Shown in pieces: positions 1-5,060 of a stretch of DNA of 9,077 nucleotides. The notes under the pieces are model-generated. The model did not search any database and was not told where the DNA came from. It was given only the letters and a program-made list of their open reading frames with translations. Position 1 is the first letter of the stretch, and the number at the start of each line of letters is the position of its first letter. Where the stretch lies: NCBI GenBank assembly GCA_964639205.1, contig CAZXCG010000040.1, forward strand, positions 1 through 9,077. The letters are read 5' to 3'. This DNA is from CAZXCG01 sp964639205 (GTDB lineage: Bacteria > Bacillota > Clostridia > Oscillospirales > Acutalibacteraceae). Position numbers and translations under genes: made by a program.

Positions 1-172
1 AATGATTGCGGAAGAAGCAAAAACCATTGACGGATTTTGTTTTGTTTGGATCACAGACGGCGGTGGCTGGAAAAGCGCACGGCGCAATCTGGAAGAAACC
101 TTTAATGTTTTAGACAGCCTTTATAATATAGCAGATACGGAAAAGGGCGTGTTTTCTGAAATTTTCAAATAA
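1..172 (+). CDS. DpnII/MboI-type restriction endonuclease, C-terminal end (partial)
   Basis: The window opens inside this gene; the reading frame runs from base 2 and stops at TAA 170-172, giving the last 56 residues. Visible motifs are FVWITDGGGWKSARRNLEET (residues 14-33 of the fragment), then an LDSLYNIADTEKG-like segment and a final FSEIFK. From memory of the family, the pattern W-[IF]-TDG-x-GW-[KT]-S-A-[RK]-x-N-L-x-E-T followed by a Y-x-I-x-D-x-E-x-G segment near the C-terminus is characteristic of DpnII/MboI-type type II endonucleases, which cut unmethylated GATC. The catalytic part would lie upstream and is not visible, so activity cannot be judged. Such genes normally sit next to Dam-like DNA methyltransferases, which would be expected upstream of the window. 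The ATG at base 2 is probably internal, not the start. A terminator follows 8 bases after the stop, so this is likely the last gene of its unit. Confidence 0.65.
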   Translation, partial: MIAEEAKTIDGFCFVWITDGGGWKSARRNLEETFNVLDSLYNIADTEKGVFSEIFK

Positions 173-179
173 CAATGCA

Positions 180-207
180 CGGGCAGGGCTTTCTTCCTTG
201 CCCGTTT
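180..207 (+). terminator. Intrinsic terminator after the restriction endonuclease gene
   Basis: CGGGCAGGG (180-188) pairs with CCTTGCCCG (196-204), nine pairs including one G.U, across a 7-base loop, and is followed by TTT. It begins 8 bases after the upstream stop codon. The T-run is short, so termination may be partial. Confidence 0.6.
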
Positions 208-641
208 CACTTTACAATGCTGCACAAAATCTTCCTTATACCCCTCGAAGGTGCCAATGCGCGTGATTTCATAATTCACGCCCGGAAAGCGATAACATTC
301 GCCGTCGTTATGTCCGTGCGGTCGCCTATTTGGGACAAAACTTCTTCCTGCACTTGCGTTGTCACGCTGTAAAATGCTCTCATGGATAGTTGCCGGGAAG
401 CCGCCGGTGCCGACAATGCGCTGTACAGAGTTAGAACCTCTTTTTTATCAAAATACATATCAAACCGTAATAAGCAAGCGGAGCAGACATGCAGCTTCCG
501 AAAACAAAAAGCAGTGCATCACCCCATATAGTGATACACCGCTTTTTCATAAAATACTTGTTTATCCGGCGCTTTCCGGCGGCTGCACCGCCAAATTAAT
601 GCGCTATTATTGCCCTTTTTGATGAATAAACACCGCGCGCA
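208..641. other. Intergenic stretch between convergent genes; possible decayed coding sequence
   Basis: No convincing intact gene is visible. On the minus strand an ATG at 458 opens 60 codons (to 276) without a Shine-Dalgarno sequence. An overlapping minus-strand frame stays open from about 445 down to about 104 without an ATG start; around 230-330 it contains protein-like text such as GECYRFPGVNYEITRIGTFEGYK. A third minus-strand ORF (550-431, 39 codons) has the look of a tiny membrane peptide, with KKR at one end, a hydrophobic centre and IKKRF at the other, but it runs through a terminator hairpin and lacks a ribosome binding site. These broken frames beside a restriction gene fit a decayed mobile-element gene, but I recognise no family. 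The stretch also holds hairpins at 506-547 and 578-592 (GGCGG/CCGCC). Confidence 0.35.
506..547. terminator. Bidirectional intrinsic terminator, best on the minus strand
   Basis: Twelve-base arms at 511-522 and 531-542 flank an 8-base loop. On the minus strand the two imperfect positions become G.U pairs, and the hairpin is followed directly by TTTTT (510-506). On the plus strand they are A-C mismatches, although a TTTTT run also follows (543-547). The wobble pattern suggests the functional direction is leftward, so this would end the dtxR-like transcript about 100 bases after its stop codon. Confidence 0.6.
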
Positions 642-1031
642 TCATTCTTCGGAACTTTTGCACACGCCGGAAACGGCGGCGTGCTTTTTTATTGCTTCGA
701 AGGTTTCGACGCTTATTACATGCTCGATACGGCAGGCGTCCTCAGCAGCGGTTTTGTCAGAAACTCCCAGCTTTACAAGCATTTCCGTCAGCAGGGTGTG
801 GCGCTCGTACATTTTTTCGGCTATCGCAAGTCCGGGAGGGAGCAGCCGGATATATCCGTTTTTGTCCATCTCAATATAACCGTTTTCACGCAGGTTTTTC
901 ATAGCCACGCTAACGCTGGGCTTTGTAAACGACAGCTCGTTTACAATGTCTATTGAGCGCACTTCGCCTTTGCTTTTGGAAATCATAAGAATTGATTCAA
1001 GGTAGTTTTCAGCAGATTCTTTAATTATCAA
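642..1031 (-). CDS. DtxR/MntR-family metal-dependent transcriptional regulator
   Basis: A predicted cytoplasmic, dimeric DNA-binding repressor that senses Fe2+ or Mn2+. With the TTG start at 1031 it has 129 residues. The N-terminal winged helix-turn-helix is clear: KESAENYLESIL, then VRSIDIVNELSFTKPSVSVA and MKNLRENGYI (about residues 24-53), followed by a wing (DKNGYIRLLPPG). The metal-binding and dimerisation part follows: YERHTLLTEML and EDACRIEHVIS. It lacks the C-terminal SH3-like domain, as short clostridial members do. By alignment with B. subtilis MntR (D8, E11, H77, E99, E102, H103), the ligand positions here are N9, E12, H78, C100, E103 and H104; the ACRxEH segment is DtxR-like. Start choice: a GTG at 1040 in the same frame lies only 2 bases from the AGGG sequence, whereas the TTG at 1031 has better spacing and gives the usual family N-terminus. 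The regulator could control metal transport genes elsewhere; no transporter is adjacent. Confidence 0.85.
   Translation of the reverse strand: MIIKESAENYLESILMISKSKGEVRSIDIVNELSFTKPSVSVAMKNLRENGYIEMDKNGYIRLLPPGLAIAEKMYERHTLLTEMLVKLGVSDKTAAEDACRIEHVISVETFEAIKKHAAVSGVCKSSEE
663..690 (+). terminator. Possible plus-strand terminator inside the 3' end of the dtxR-like gene
   Basis: CACGCCG (663-669) and CGGCGTG (677-683) form a 7-bp GC-rich stem followed by C and TTTTTT (685-690) on the plus strand. It could stop transcription arriving from the restriction-gene side before it runs antisense through the regulator. It lies within codons for KKHAAVSGV of the regulator, so it may be a chance structure. 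Confidence 0.3.
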
Positions 1032-1102
1032 GAAAAACACCGCCCTTTTAATTTCCTTATTTGCTTAATAAATTACACAAAACGATATACTGATTTTAAA
1101 AT

Positions 1103-1131
1103 ATTATATCACGTTTTTACTGTAATTGCAA
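1103..1131 (-). promoter_or_regulatory. Sigma-A-type promoter of the dtxR-like gene
   Basis: Read on the minus strand: -35 TTGCAA (1131-1126), a 17-base spacer, and a perfect -10 TATAAT (1108-1103), giving a start near 1096 and a leader of about 65 bases. An imperfect dyad TTATT-N5-AATAA (1057-1071) lies in the leader and could be an operator for autoregulation, but it is A/T-rich and weak evidence. Confidence 0.7.
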
Positions 1132-1174
1132 TAAAAAATTTAATCAACAGCGGAGTTTAAGCAGACTTTCCCAA

Positions 1175-1189
1175 CGCCGGCGGCCGGCG
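1175..1189. repeat. GC-rich hairpin in the spacer between the dtxR-like gene and pdxT
   Basis: CGCCGG (1175-1180) and CCGGCG (1184-1189) form a perfect 6-bp stem with a 3-base loop. No T-run follows on either strand, so it is not a standard intrinsic terminator, although it lies about 80 bases past the pdxT stop. I see no clear terminator for pdxST and no gene in the rest of 1132-1266. Confidence 0.35.
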
Positions 1190-1266
1190 AATAAGGGCAG
1201 TCCGTTCGGCGCCGTTTACACAAAGCATCAGAGCCGCTTTTTATTGTTTTCGGACGCTTGCGGCGT

Positions 1267-1842
1267 TTAATTTTGCTGTTGAATCATATTAAGGAAATAT
1301 TTGTGAACCGACAAATCCCCGGTAAGCTCAGGGTGAAACGCGGTCGCCAAAAATCTGCCTTGTCTTGCGGCTACAATCCTGCCTTTTACGGTTGAAAGAA
1401 TCTCAACATTTTCCGACGCTTTAGAAATATACGGCGCGCGGATAAACACCATTGGGATTTTTCCCGCGCCGTCAAACGGCGCTTCGGTACGGAAGCTTGA
1501 GAGCTGCCTGCCATATGCGTTGCGTTTTGCGGTAATTTCCATAAGACCGAGCGGCTGTGCCTTCGGATCGCCTGTATCCTGTGAAAGCAGTATAAGCCCT
1601 GCGCAGGTGCCGAATACAGGCAGCCTCCGGCTGTTAATAGCCTCAAGCAATTTGTCACGCATATCAAGCTCGCTGAGGAGCTTGCTTATAACCGTGCTTT
1701 CGCCGCCGGGAATTATAATCCCGCCGAAATCCTGCGTTAAATCCTTTTTTTGCCGTATTTCCACGCCGTCCGCGCCGAGTATGCCGAGCATTTTGACATG
1801 TTCTTCAAAAGCGCCCTGAAGTGCAAGTACTCCTATTTTCAT
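1267..1842 (-). CDS. pdxT: Pyridoxal 5'-phosphate synthase, glutaminase subunit PdxT
   Basis: Hydrolyses glutamine and passes ammonia to PdxS for direct PLP synthesis (the DXP-independent route); a cytoplasmic class I glutamine amidotransferase. The protein has 191 residues, the usual length. It starts MKIGVLALQGAFEEH, has the IIPGGEST oxyanion/substrate loop (residues 43-50) and the nucleophile elbow FGTCAGLILL with C80, and ends with the catalytic pair H170 and E172 in AFHPELTGD. These match the known C79/H170/E172 triad of the B. subtilis enzyme. The ATG at 1842 has a GAGGT Shine-Dalgarno sequence 6 bases upstream. The gene begins 20 bases after the pdxS stop codon and has no promoter of its own that I can see, so the two are co-transcribed from the pdxS promoter, which fits their joint 12+12 complex. 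Confidence 0.97.
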   Translation of the reverse strand: MKIGVLALQGAFEEHVKMLGILGADGVEIRQKKDLTQDFGGIIIPGGESTVISKLLSELDMRDKLLEAINSRRLPVFGTCAGLILLSQDTGDPKAQPLGLMEITAKRNAYGRQLSSFRTEAPFDGAGKIPMVFIRAPYISKASENVEILSTVKGRIVAARQGRFLATAFHPELTGDLSVHKYFLNMIQQQN

Positions 1843-1862
1843 TTTTGTACCTCAAACAGGAA

Positions 1863-2735
1863 TTATTGCCCGCGCTCTTCCATTATAATTTTAATTTCGT
1901 TCTCGTTAATGCCCACCATTGCTTCCCCCAAATCCTCGGAAAGCTCTGCAAGGATTTTAGGGTCATTATAGTTTGTAACGGCTTTAACAATAGCCGCGGC
2001 GCGCTTTTTCGGGTTGCCGGACTTAAAAATCCCCGAGCCTACAAACACTCCCTCGGCGCCGAGCTGCATCATAAGAGCGGCGTCGGCAGGAGTTGCAACC
2101 CCGCCTGCGGCAAAGTTTACAACGGGAAGTTTGCCGTTTTCGTGAACATATTTTATAAGGTCAACAGGTACCCTGAATTCCTTAGCCGCCTCAAAAAGCT
2201 CGTCGTCGCGAAGGGACTGAACTTTGCGTATTTCGGCGTTGATTTTCCTCATATGGCGCACAGCCTGAACAACATCGCCGGTGCCGGGCTCCCCTTTTGT
2301 TCTTATCATAGACGCACCCTCTGCAATTCTTCTGAGTGCTTCACCCAAATCTCTGGCTCCGCAAACAAACGGAACGTCAAACCCTGTTTTATCAATATGA
2401 TAAAGATCATCGGCAGGGGAAAGAACCTCGCTTTCGTCGATGTAATCGATCTCTATTGCCTGTAAAATCTGCGCTTCGGCAATATGCCCTATTCTGCATT
2501 TTGCCATAACCGGAATCGAAACCGCCTGCTGAATACCCTTAATCATTTTGGGGTCGCTCATTCTTGAAACGCCGCCCGCGGCTCTGATGTCGGCGGGAAT
2601 TCTTTCAAGCGCCATTACCGCGCAGGCTCCCGCTTCTTCTGCAATTTTGGCCTGCTCCGGAGTTGTAACGTCCATAATAACGCCGCCCTTGAGCATTTGA
2701 GCAAGATTTTTATTTAAACTGTATCTGTCGCCCAT
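1863..2735 (-). CDS. pdxS: Pyridoxal 5'-phosphate synthase, synthase subunit PdxS
   Basis: Condenses ribose 5-phosphate, glyceraldehyde 3-phosphate and ammonia from PdxT into PLP; cytoplasmic (beta/alpha)8 barrel forming dodecamers. The protein has 290 residues, full length. It contains GGVIMDVTTPEQA with the catalytic aspartate D22, PVMAKCRIGH with K79 (the first imine-forming lysine) and MIRTKGEPGTG with K147 (the second). These correspond to D24, K81 and K149 of B. subtilis with a constant offset of two. The phosphate-binding segments NFAAGGVATPADAALMMQLG and GVFVGSGIFKS are intact. The ATG at 2735 follows an AAGAGGT Shine-Dalgarno sequence by 7 bases. It is first in a two-gene operon with pdxT. 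No MocR/PdxR-type regulator lies beside it. Confidence 0.98.
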   Translation of the reverse strand: MGDRYSLNKNLAQMLKGGVIMDVTTPEQAKIAEEAGACAVMALERIPADIRAAGGVSRMSDPKMIKGIQQAVSIPVMAKCRIGHIAEAQILQAIEIDYIDESEVLSPADDLYHIDKTGFDVPFVCGARDLGEALRRIAEGASMIRTKGEPGTGDVVQAVRHMRKINAEIRKVQSLRDDELFEAAKEFRVPVDLIKYVHENGKLPVVNFAAGGVATPADAALMMQLGAEGVFVGSGIFKSGNPKKRAAAIVKAVTNYNDPKILAELSEDLGEAMVGINENEIKIIMEERGQ

Positions 2736-2782
2736 TTTAATTACCTCTTTTCAATTTTTTGCCATCCGGCTTAAACAACTTC

Positions 2783-2811
2783 ATAATAGCAATTAACTGT
2801 CTACATTTCAA
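2783..2811 (-). promoter_or_regulatory. Sigma-A-type promoter of the pdxS-pdxT operon
   Basis: On the minus strand: -35 TTGAAA (2811-2806), a 17-base spacer and -10 TATTAT (2788-2783), about 47 bases before the pdxS start. A 6-bp inverted repeat (ACAGTT 2820-2815 and AACTGT 2800-2795 as plus-strand bases) brackets the -35 element and could be an operator. Confidence 0.65.
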
Positions 2812-2867
2812 TGCACAGTTTCTGCAAAAAACCGGAGTACAGTTTTACGTTCCGCTCAAGCTTTACC

Positions 2868-2907
2868 AAAATATTTCGCCTGCGCTTAAATTTGCATCTT
2901 CAGGCGA
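2868..2907 (-). terminator. Possible terminator overlapping the ABC-F stop codon
   Basis: On the minus strand TCGCCTG (2907-2901) and CAGGCGA (2882-2876) pair over seven bases around an 18-base loop, followed by AATATTTT (2875-2868). The hairpin contains the TGA stop of the ABC-F gene. The long loop and broken T-run make it a moderate candidate. Confidence 0.45.
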
Positions 2908-4795
2908 GCTGCGACCACTGCTCGTAAAGCTCGTCGAGCTCCGCCTGCTTGTTCTGCGTTTGCTCCGTAAGCTCAAGGAGCTTTTTATAATCGCTTGCTG
3001 TTTCTTCGCTTTGAAGCTCGCGGCCGAGTTTTTCAAGCTCGATTTCGGCGGCGGATATTTCCTCTTCAATTTTTTTAAGGCGGCTTTTACGCCTGCGTTC
3101 CTCAGCTTGCCGCTCTTTTTGCAGCTTATACTCGTTAATCCTCGGCTTTGCCGAAGGCTCTGCGTTTTCGACCATTTGCACGGGGGCGTTTATTTTTTCA
3201 ATATAAAAATCATAATTTCCGAGGTATTCGTCAAGTCCGCCCTGTGTGAGAACAAGCACTCTGTCTGCAAGCTTGTTTATAAAATAGCGGTCATGGCTTA
3301 CAAGGAGCATGGTCCCGCCGTAATTTTTCAACGCTTCCTCCAAAGCCTCGCGCGAGGCGGTATCGAGATGGTTTGTGGGTTCGTCGAGCAAAAGAAGATT
3401 ATCTCCGCGGAGCATCAGCTCCAAAAGAGCAAGCCTTGCGCGCTCGCCGCCGCTCATGCTTGCAATCGGCTTATTTACGTCGTCGCATCGAAAGAGGAAA
3501 GACCCCAGCGCGGTACGTACCCGCGTCTGTGTCATTTGCGGAAACTTATTCCATATCCAATCTACGGCGGTTTCGTTCAGGTCGAGATTACCCTGCATTT
3601 GATCAAAATACCCCGCGTCCACCTTTGCGCCGAAGGAAATTGTCCCGCTGTCGGGCTTTATTTCTCCGCTTATAATCCGCAGCAACGTTGTTTTTCCGCA
3701 ACCGTTTGCGCCGAGCAGAAACACCTTTTCGCCCTTGCGCAGGTGAATATCCGTTTTTGAAAACAGCAGTCTGCCGCCGAACGATTTGGATAAATCTTTG
3801 CAGAAGAGCACATCGTTTCCGCTTTCGCGTTTAGGCTGCAAGCGAAAGGACGAAAGCCCCTGTTCTGCTCGGACCGGCGCTGCAAGGCGACTGCGGATTC
3901 TGTCTATTTCTTTCTGCTTGCTCGCCGCTGTTACGTAGTTATGCGCCTGATTAAAACGCCTCTGCTGTTCGATTATCCCCTCTATCCTCTTTATTTCCTT
4001 TAAATCGTTTTTATACCGGCTGCCTGCCGCGTCGTCGACCTGTTTTTTCTTACGCATATATTCGGAGTAGTTGCCCTTATAGCTGCGAATACGGCAATTT
4101 TCAAGCTCCAGCGTTTTATTTGTTACCGCGTCCAAGAAATATCGGTCATGACTTATGATTATCATAGCTCCGTCAAAGCCGCGGATAAAGCCCTCAAGCC
4201 AGGAAACCGAAGCTATGTCAAGGTGGTTGGTCGGCTCGTCAAGCAACAGCAGATTTGCCTTTGAAAGCAGAAGCTTTGCCAGACTCAGCTTTGAGCGCTG
4301 CCCGCCGCTGAGCTTCTCCGTGGGCATATCAAACTCGCTTTCGGTAAAGCCGAGACCGGCAAGCGCCGCTCTTGTGCGGCTTTTATAGGTAAGACCGCCC
4401 AAACGCTCAAAGCGTTCAAGAAGCTGCGAGTGACGCTCGATAATTCCGTCAAGAGCTTCGCTCGGATTTGAAAGCATAATATTGAGCCTTTCAAGCTCGC
4501 TGTCCATTTCGGTAAGCTCGGAAAACACGCTTAACAGCTCGTTATATACGCTGATTCCGGAACTGCTGCAGGCGTGCTGCTCCATATAGCCCGCCGAAAT
4601 ATCCTTTGAAAAATACACTCCGCCGCTTTGAGGTTCTACTTCTCCGCTTATTATGCGGAGCAGAGTGGTTTTTCCCGCTCCGTTCAAACCTATAAAGCCT
4701 ATTTTATCTTTCTGTTCAACCTCAAAGGAAGCCCCGGAGAACAGCTCTCTTTCCCCGAAGCTTACCGATAAATCTTGCACCTTCAAAACAGACAT
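2900..4795 (-). CDS. ABC-F family ATPase (ribosome-associated, non-transporter)
   Basis: A soluble protein with two ABC ATPase domains and no membrane segments; ABC-F proteins bind the ribosomal E site and help stalled or antibiotic-bound ribosomes. It has 631 residues. First domain: Walker A GLNGAGKTT (36-44), signature LSGGQ (162-166), Walker B LLLLDEPTNHLD (182-193), switch H216 in SHDRYF. A charged linker helix pair follows (about 240-310), the position of the P-site tRNA interaction motif. Second domain: Walker A GANGCGKTT (362-370), signature MSGGE (447-451), Walker B (467-478), H501. A long C-terminal coiled coil rich in E, K and R spans about 555-630, as in Uup and YdiF-like members. 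The ATG at 4795 has an AAGGG Shine-Dalgarno sequence 8 bases upstream. All catalytic residues are intact. Sequence alone does not show whether it is a housekeeping factor or confers drug resistance; the length, coiled coil and lack of a drug-type linker signature I can recognise favour a housekeeping role. It has its own promoter. Confidence 0.93.
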   Translation of the reverse strand: MSVLKVQDLSVSFGERELFSGASFEVEQKDKIGFIGLNGAGKTTLLRIISGEVEPQSGGVYFSKDISAGYMEQHACSSSGISVYNELLSVFSELTEMDSELERLNIMLSNPSEALDGIIERHSQLLERFERLGGLTYKSRTRAALAGLGFTESEFDMPTEKLSGGQRSKLSLAKLLLSKANLLLLDEPTNHLDIASVSWLEGFIRGFDGAMIIISHDRYFLDAVTNKTLELENCRIRSYKGNYSEYMRKKKQVDDAAGSRYKNDLKEIKRIEGIIEQQRRFNQAHNYVTAASKQKEIDRIRSRLAAPVRAEQGLSSFRLQPKRESGNDVLFCKDLSKSFGGRLLFSKTDIHLRKGEKVFLLGANGCGKTTLLRIISGEIKPDSGTISFGAKVDAGYFDQMQGNLDLNETAVDWIWNKFPQMTQTRVRTALGSFLFRCDDVNKPIASMSGGERARLALLELMLRGDNLLLLDEPTNHLDTASREALEEALKNYGGTMLLVSHDRYFINKLADRVLVLTQGGLDEYLGNYDFYIEKINAPVQMVENAEPSAKPRINEYKLQKERQAEERRRKSRLKKIEEEISAAEIELEKLGRELQSEETASDYKKLLELTEQTQNKQAELDELYEQWSQLA

Positions 4796-4816
4796 TACTT
4801 TTCCCTTCCCGAAAGT

Positions 4817-4849
4817 TTAAATCGGAGCAAAGCTCCGTAAGGCTTGCAT
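4817..4849 (-). promoter_or_regulatory. Possible leader peptide and hairpin upstream of the ABC-F gene
   Basis: In the roughly 70-base leader a minus-strand ATG (4849) opens a 10-codon ORF (MQALRSFAPI) ending at TAA 4819-4817. Its second half is a perfect 6-bp hairpin, CGGAGC/GCTCCG (4823-4837), with a 3-base loop and a weak T-containing tail. Several antibiotic-inducible ABC-F genes are known to use such leaders. No good Shine-Dalgarno sequence precedes this ATG, so the case is weak. Confidence 0.25.
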
Positions 4850-4872
4850 TAGATTACAGCTCACGCAGGCTT

Positions 4873-4901
4873 ATTCTATACAAAAAAAGCCGTAATGTCA
4901 A
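4873..4901 (-). promoter_or_regulatory. Sigma-A-type promoter of the ABC-F gene
   Basis: On the minus strand: consensus -35 TTGACA (4901-4896), a 17-base spacer and -10 TAGAAT (4878-4873), giving a start near 4866. It faces away from the nifJ promoter, with the two -35 boxes only 19 bases apart. Confidence 0.7.
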
Positions 4902-4920
4902 ACAAAATGAGACTTTATAC

Positions 4921-4949
4921 TTTACAATTTGAAAAAAAGGTGATAAAAT
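4921..4949 (+). promoter_or_regulatory. Sigma-A-type promoter of nifJ
   Basis: -35 TTTACA (4921-4926), a 17-base spacer and -10 TAAAAT (4944-4949). Transcription would start near 4955, leaving a leader of about 105 bases before the nifJ ATG, long enough for the regulatory structure described at 4984-5044. Confidence 0.65.
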
Positions 4950-4983
4950 TTATGCGGTACGGTATGCATACTGACGGCTTAAT

Positions 4984-5044
4984 CGGTACGTTCGGTTCTG
5001 CTTACCGGAATGAAGACTATCTTCCGGAACAATTCCGGATTTTT
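4984..5044 (+). promoter_or_regulatory. Possible attenuator in the nifJ leader
   Basis: A terminator-like hairpin TCCGGAA (5023-5029) / TTCCGGA (5033-5039) with a 3-base loop is followed by TTTTT (5040-5044) and then immediately by the nifJ Shine-Dalgarno sequence. Its left arm overlaps an alternative helix CCGGAA (5005-5010) / TTCCGG (5022-5027). The left arm of that helix in turn overlaps CGGTA (4984-4988) / TACCG (5003-5007). This chain of mutually exclusive helices is the pattern of an attenuator. No ligand or protein signal is recognised. Confidence 0.4.
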
Positions 5045-5051
5045 AAGGAGG
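5045..5051 (+). promoter_or_regulatory. Ribosome binding site that sets the nifJ start
   Basis: A full AAGGAGG lies 9 bases before the ATG at 5061. The in-frame ATGs upstream, at 5010 and 5052, are respectively before it and directly against it, so neither can use it. Confidence 0.85.
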
Positions 5052-5060
5052 ATGTTTCCA

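Noticed and set aside
173..641. CRISPR array, tRNA or rRNA in the gene-free stretch
   Set aside because: No regularly spaced repeat, no tRNA cloverleaf and no rRNA-like sequence could be seen here or elsewhere in the window.
1038..1040. GTG as the start of the dtxR-like gene
   Set aside because: Only 2 bases separate it from the AGGG sequence; the TTG at 1031 is better placed. The choice remains uncertain and changes only three residues.
1821..2465. A 214-codon open frame on the plus strand
   Set aside because: Antisense to pdxS, whose catalytic residues are all present; no recognisable motif or start signal.
2759..3760. A 333-codon open frame on the plus strand
   Set aside because: It mostly overlaps the C-terminal half of the ABC-F gene in antisense and includes that gene's terminator and the pdxS promoter; the protein text is repetitive Leu/Phe/Lys and unrecognisable.
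5010..5060. An N-terminal extension of nifJ from the ATG at 5010
   Set aside because: It would place the terminator-like hairpin and the AAGGAGG inside coding sequence; the start at 5061 has ideal spacing and gives active-site numbering equal to that of the known enzyme.
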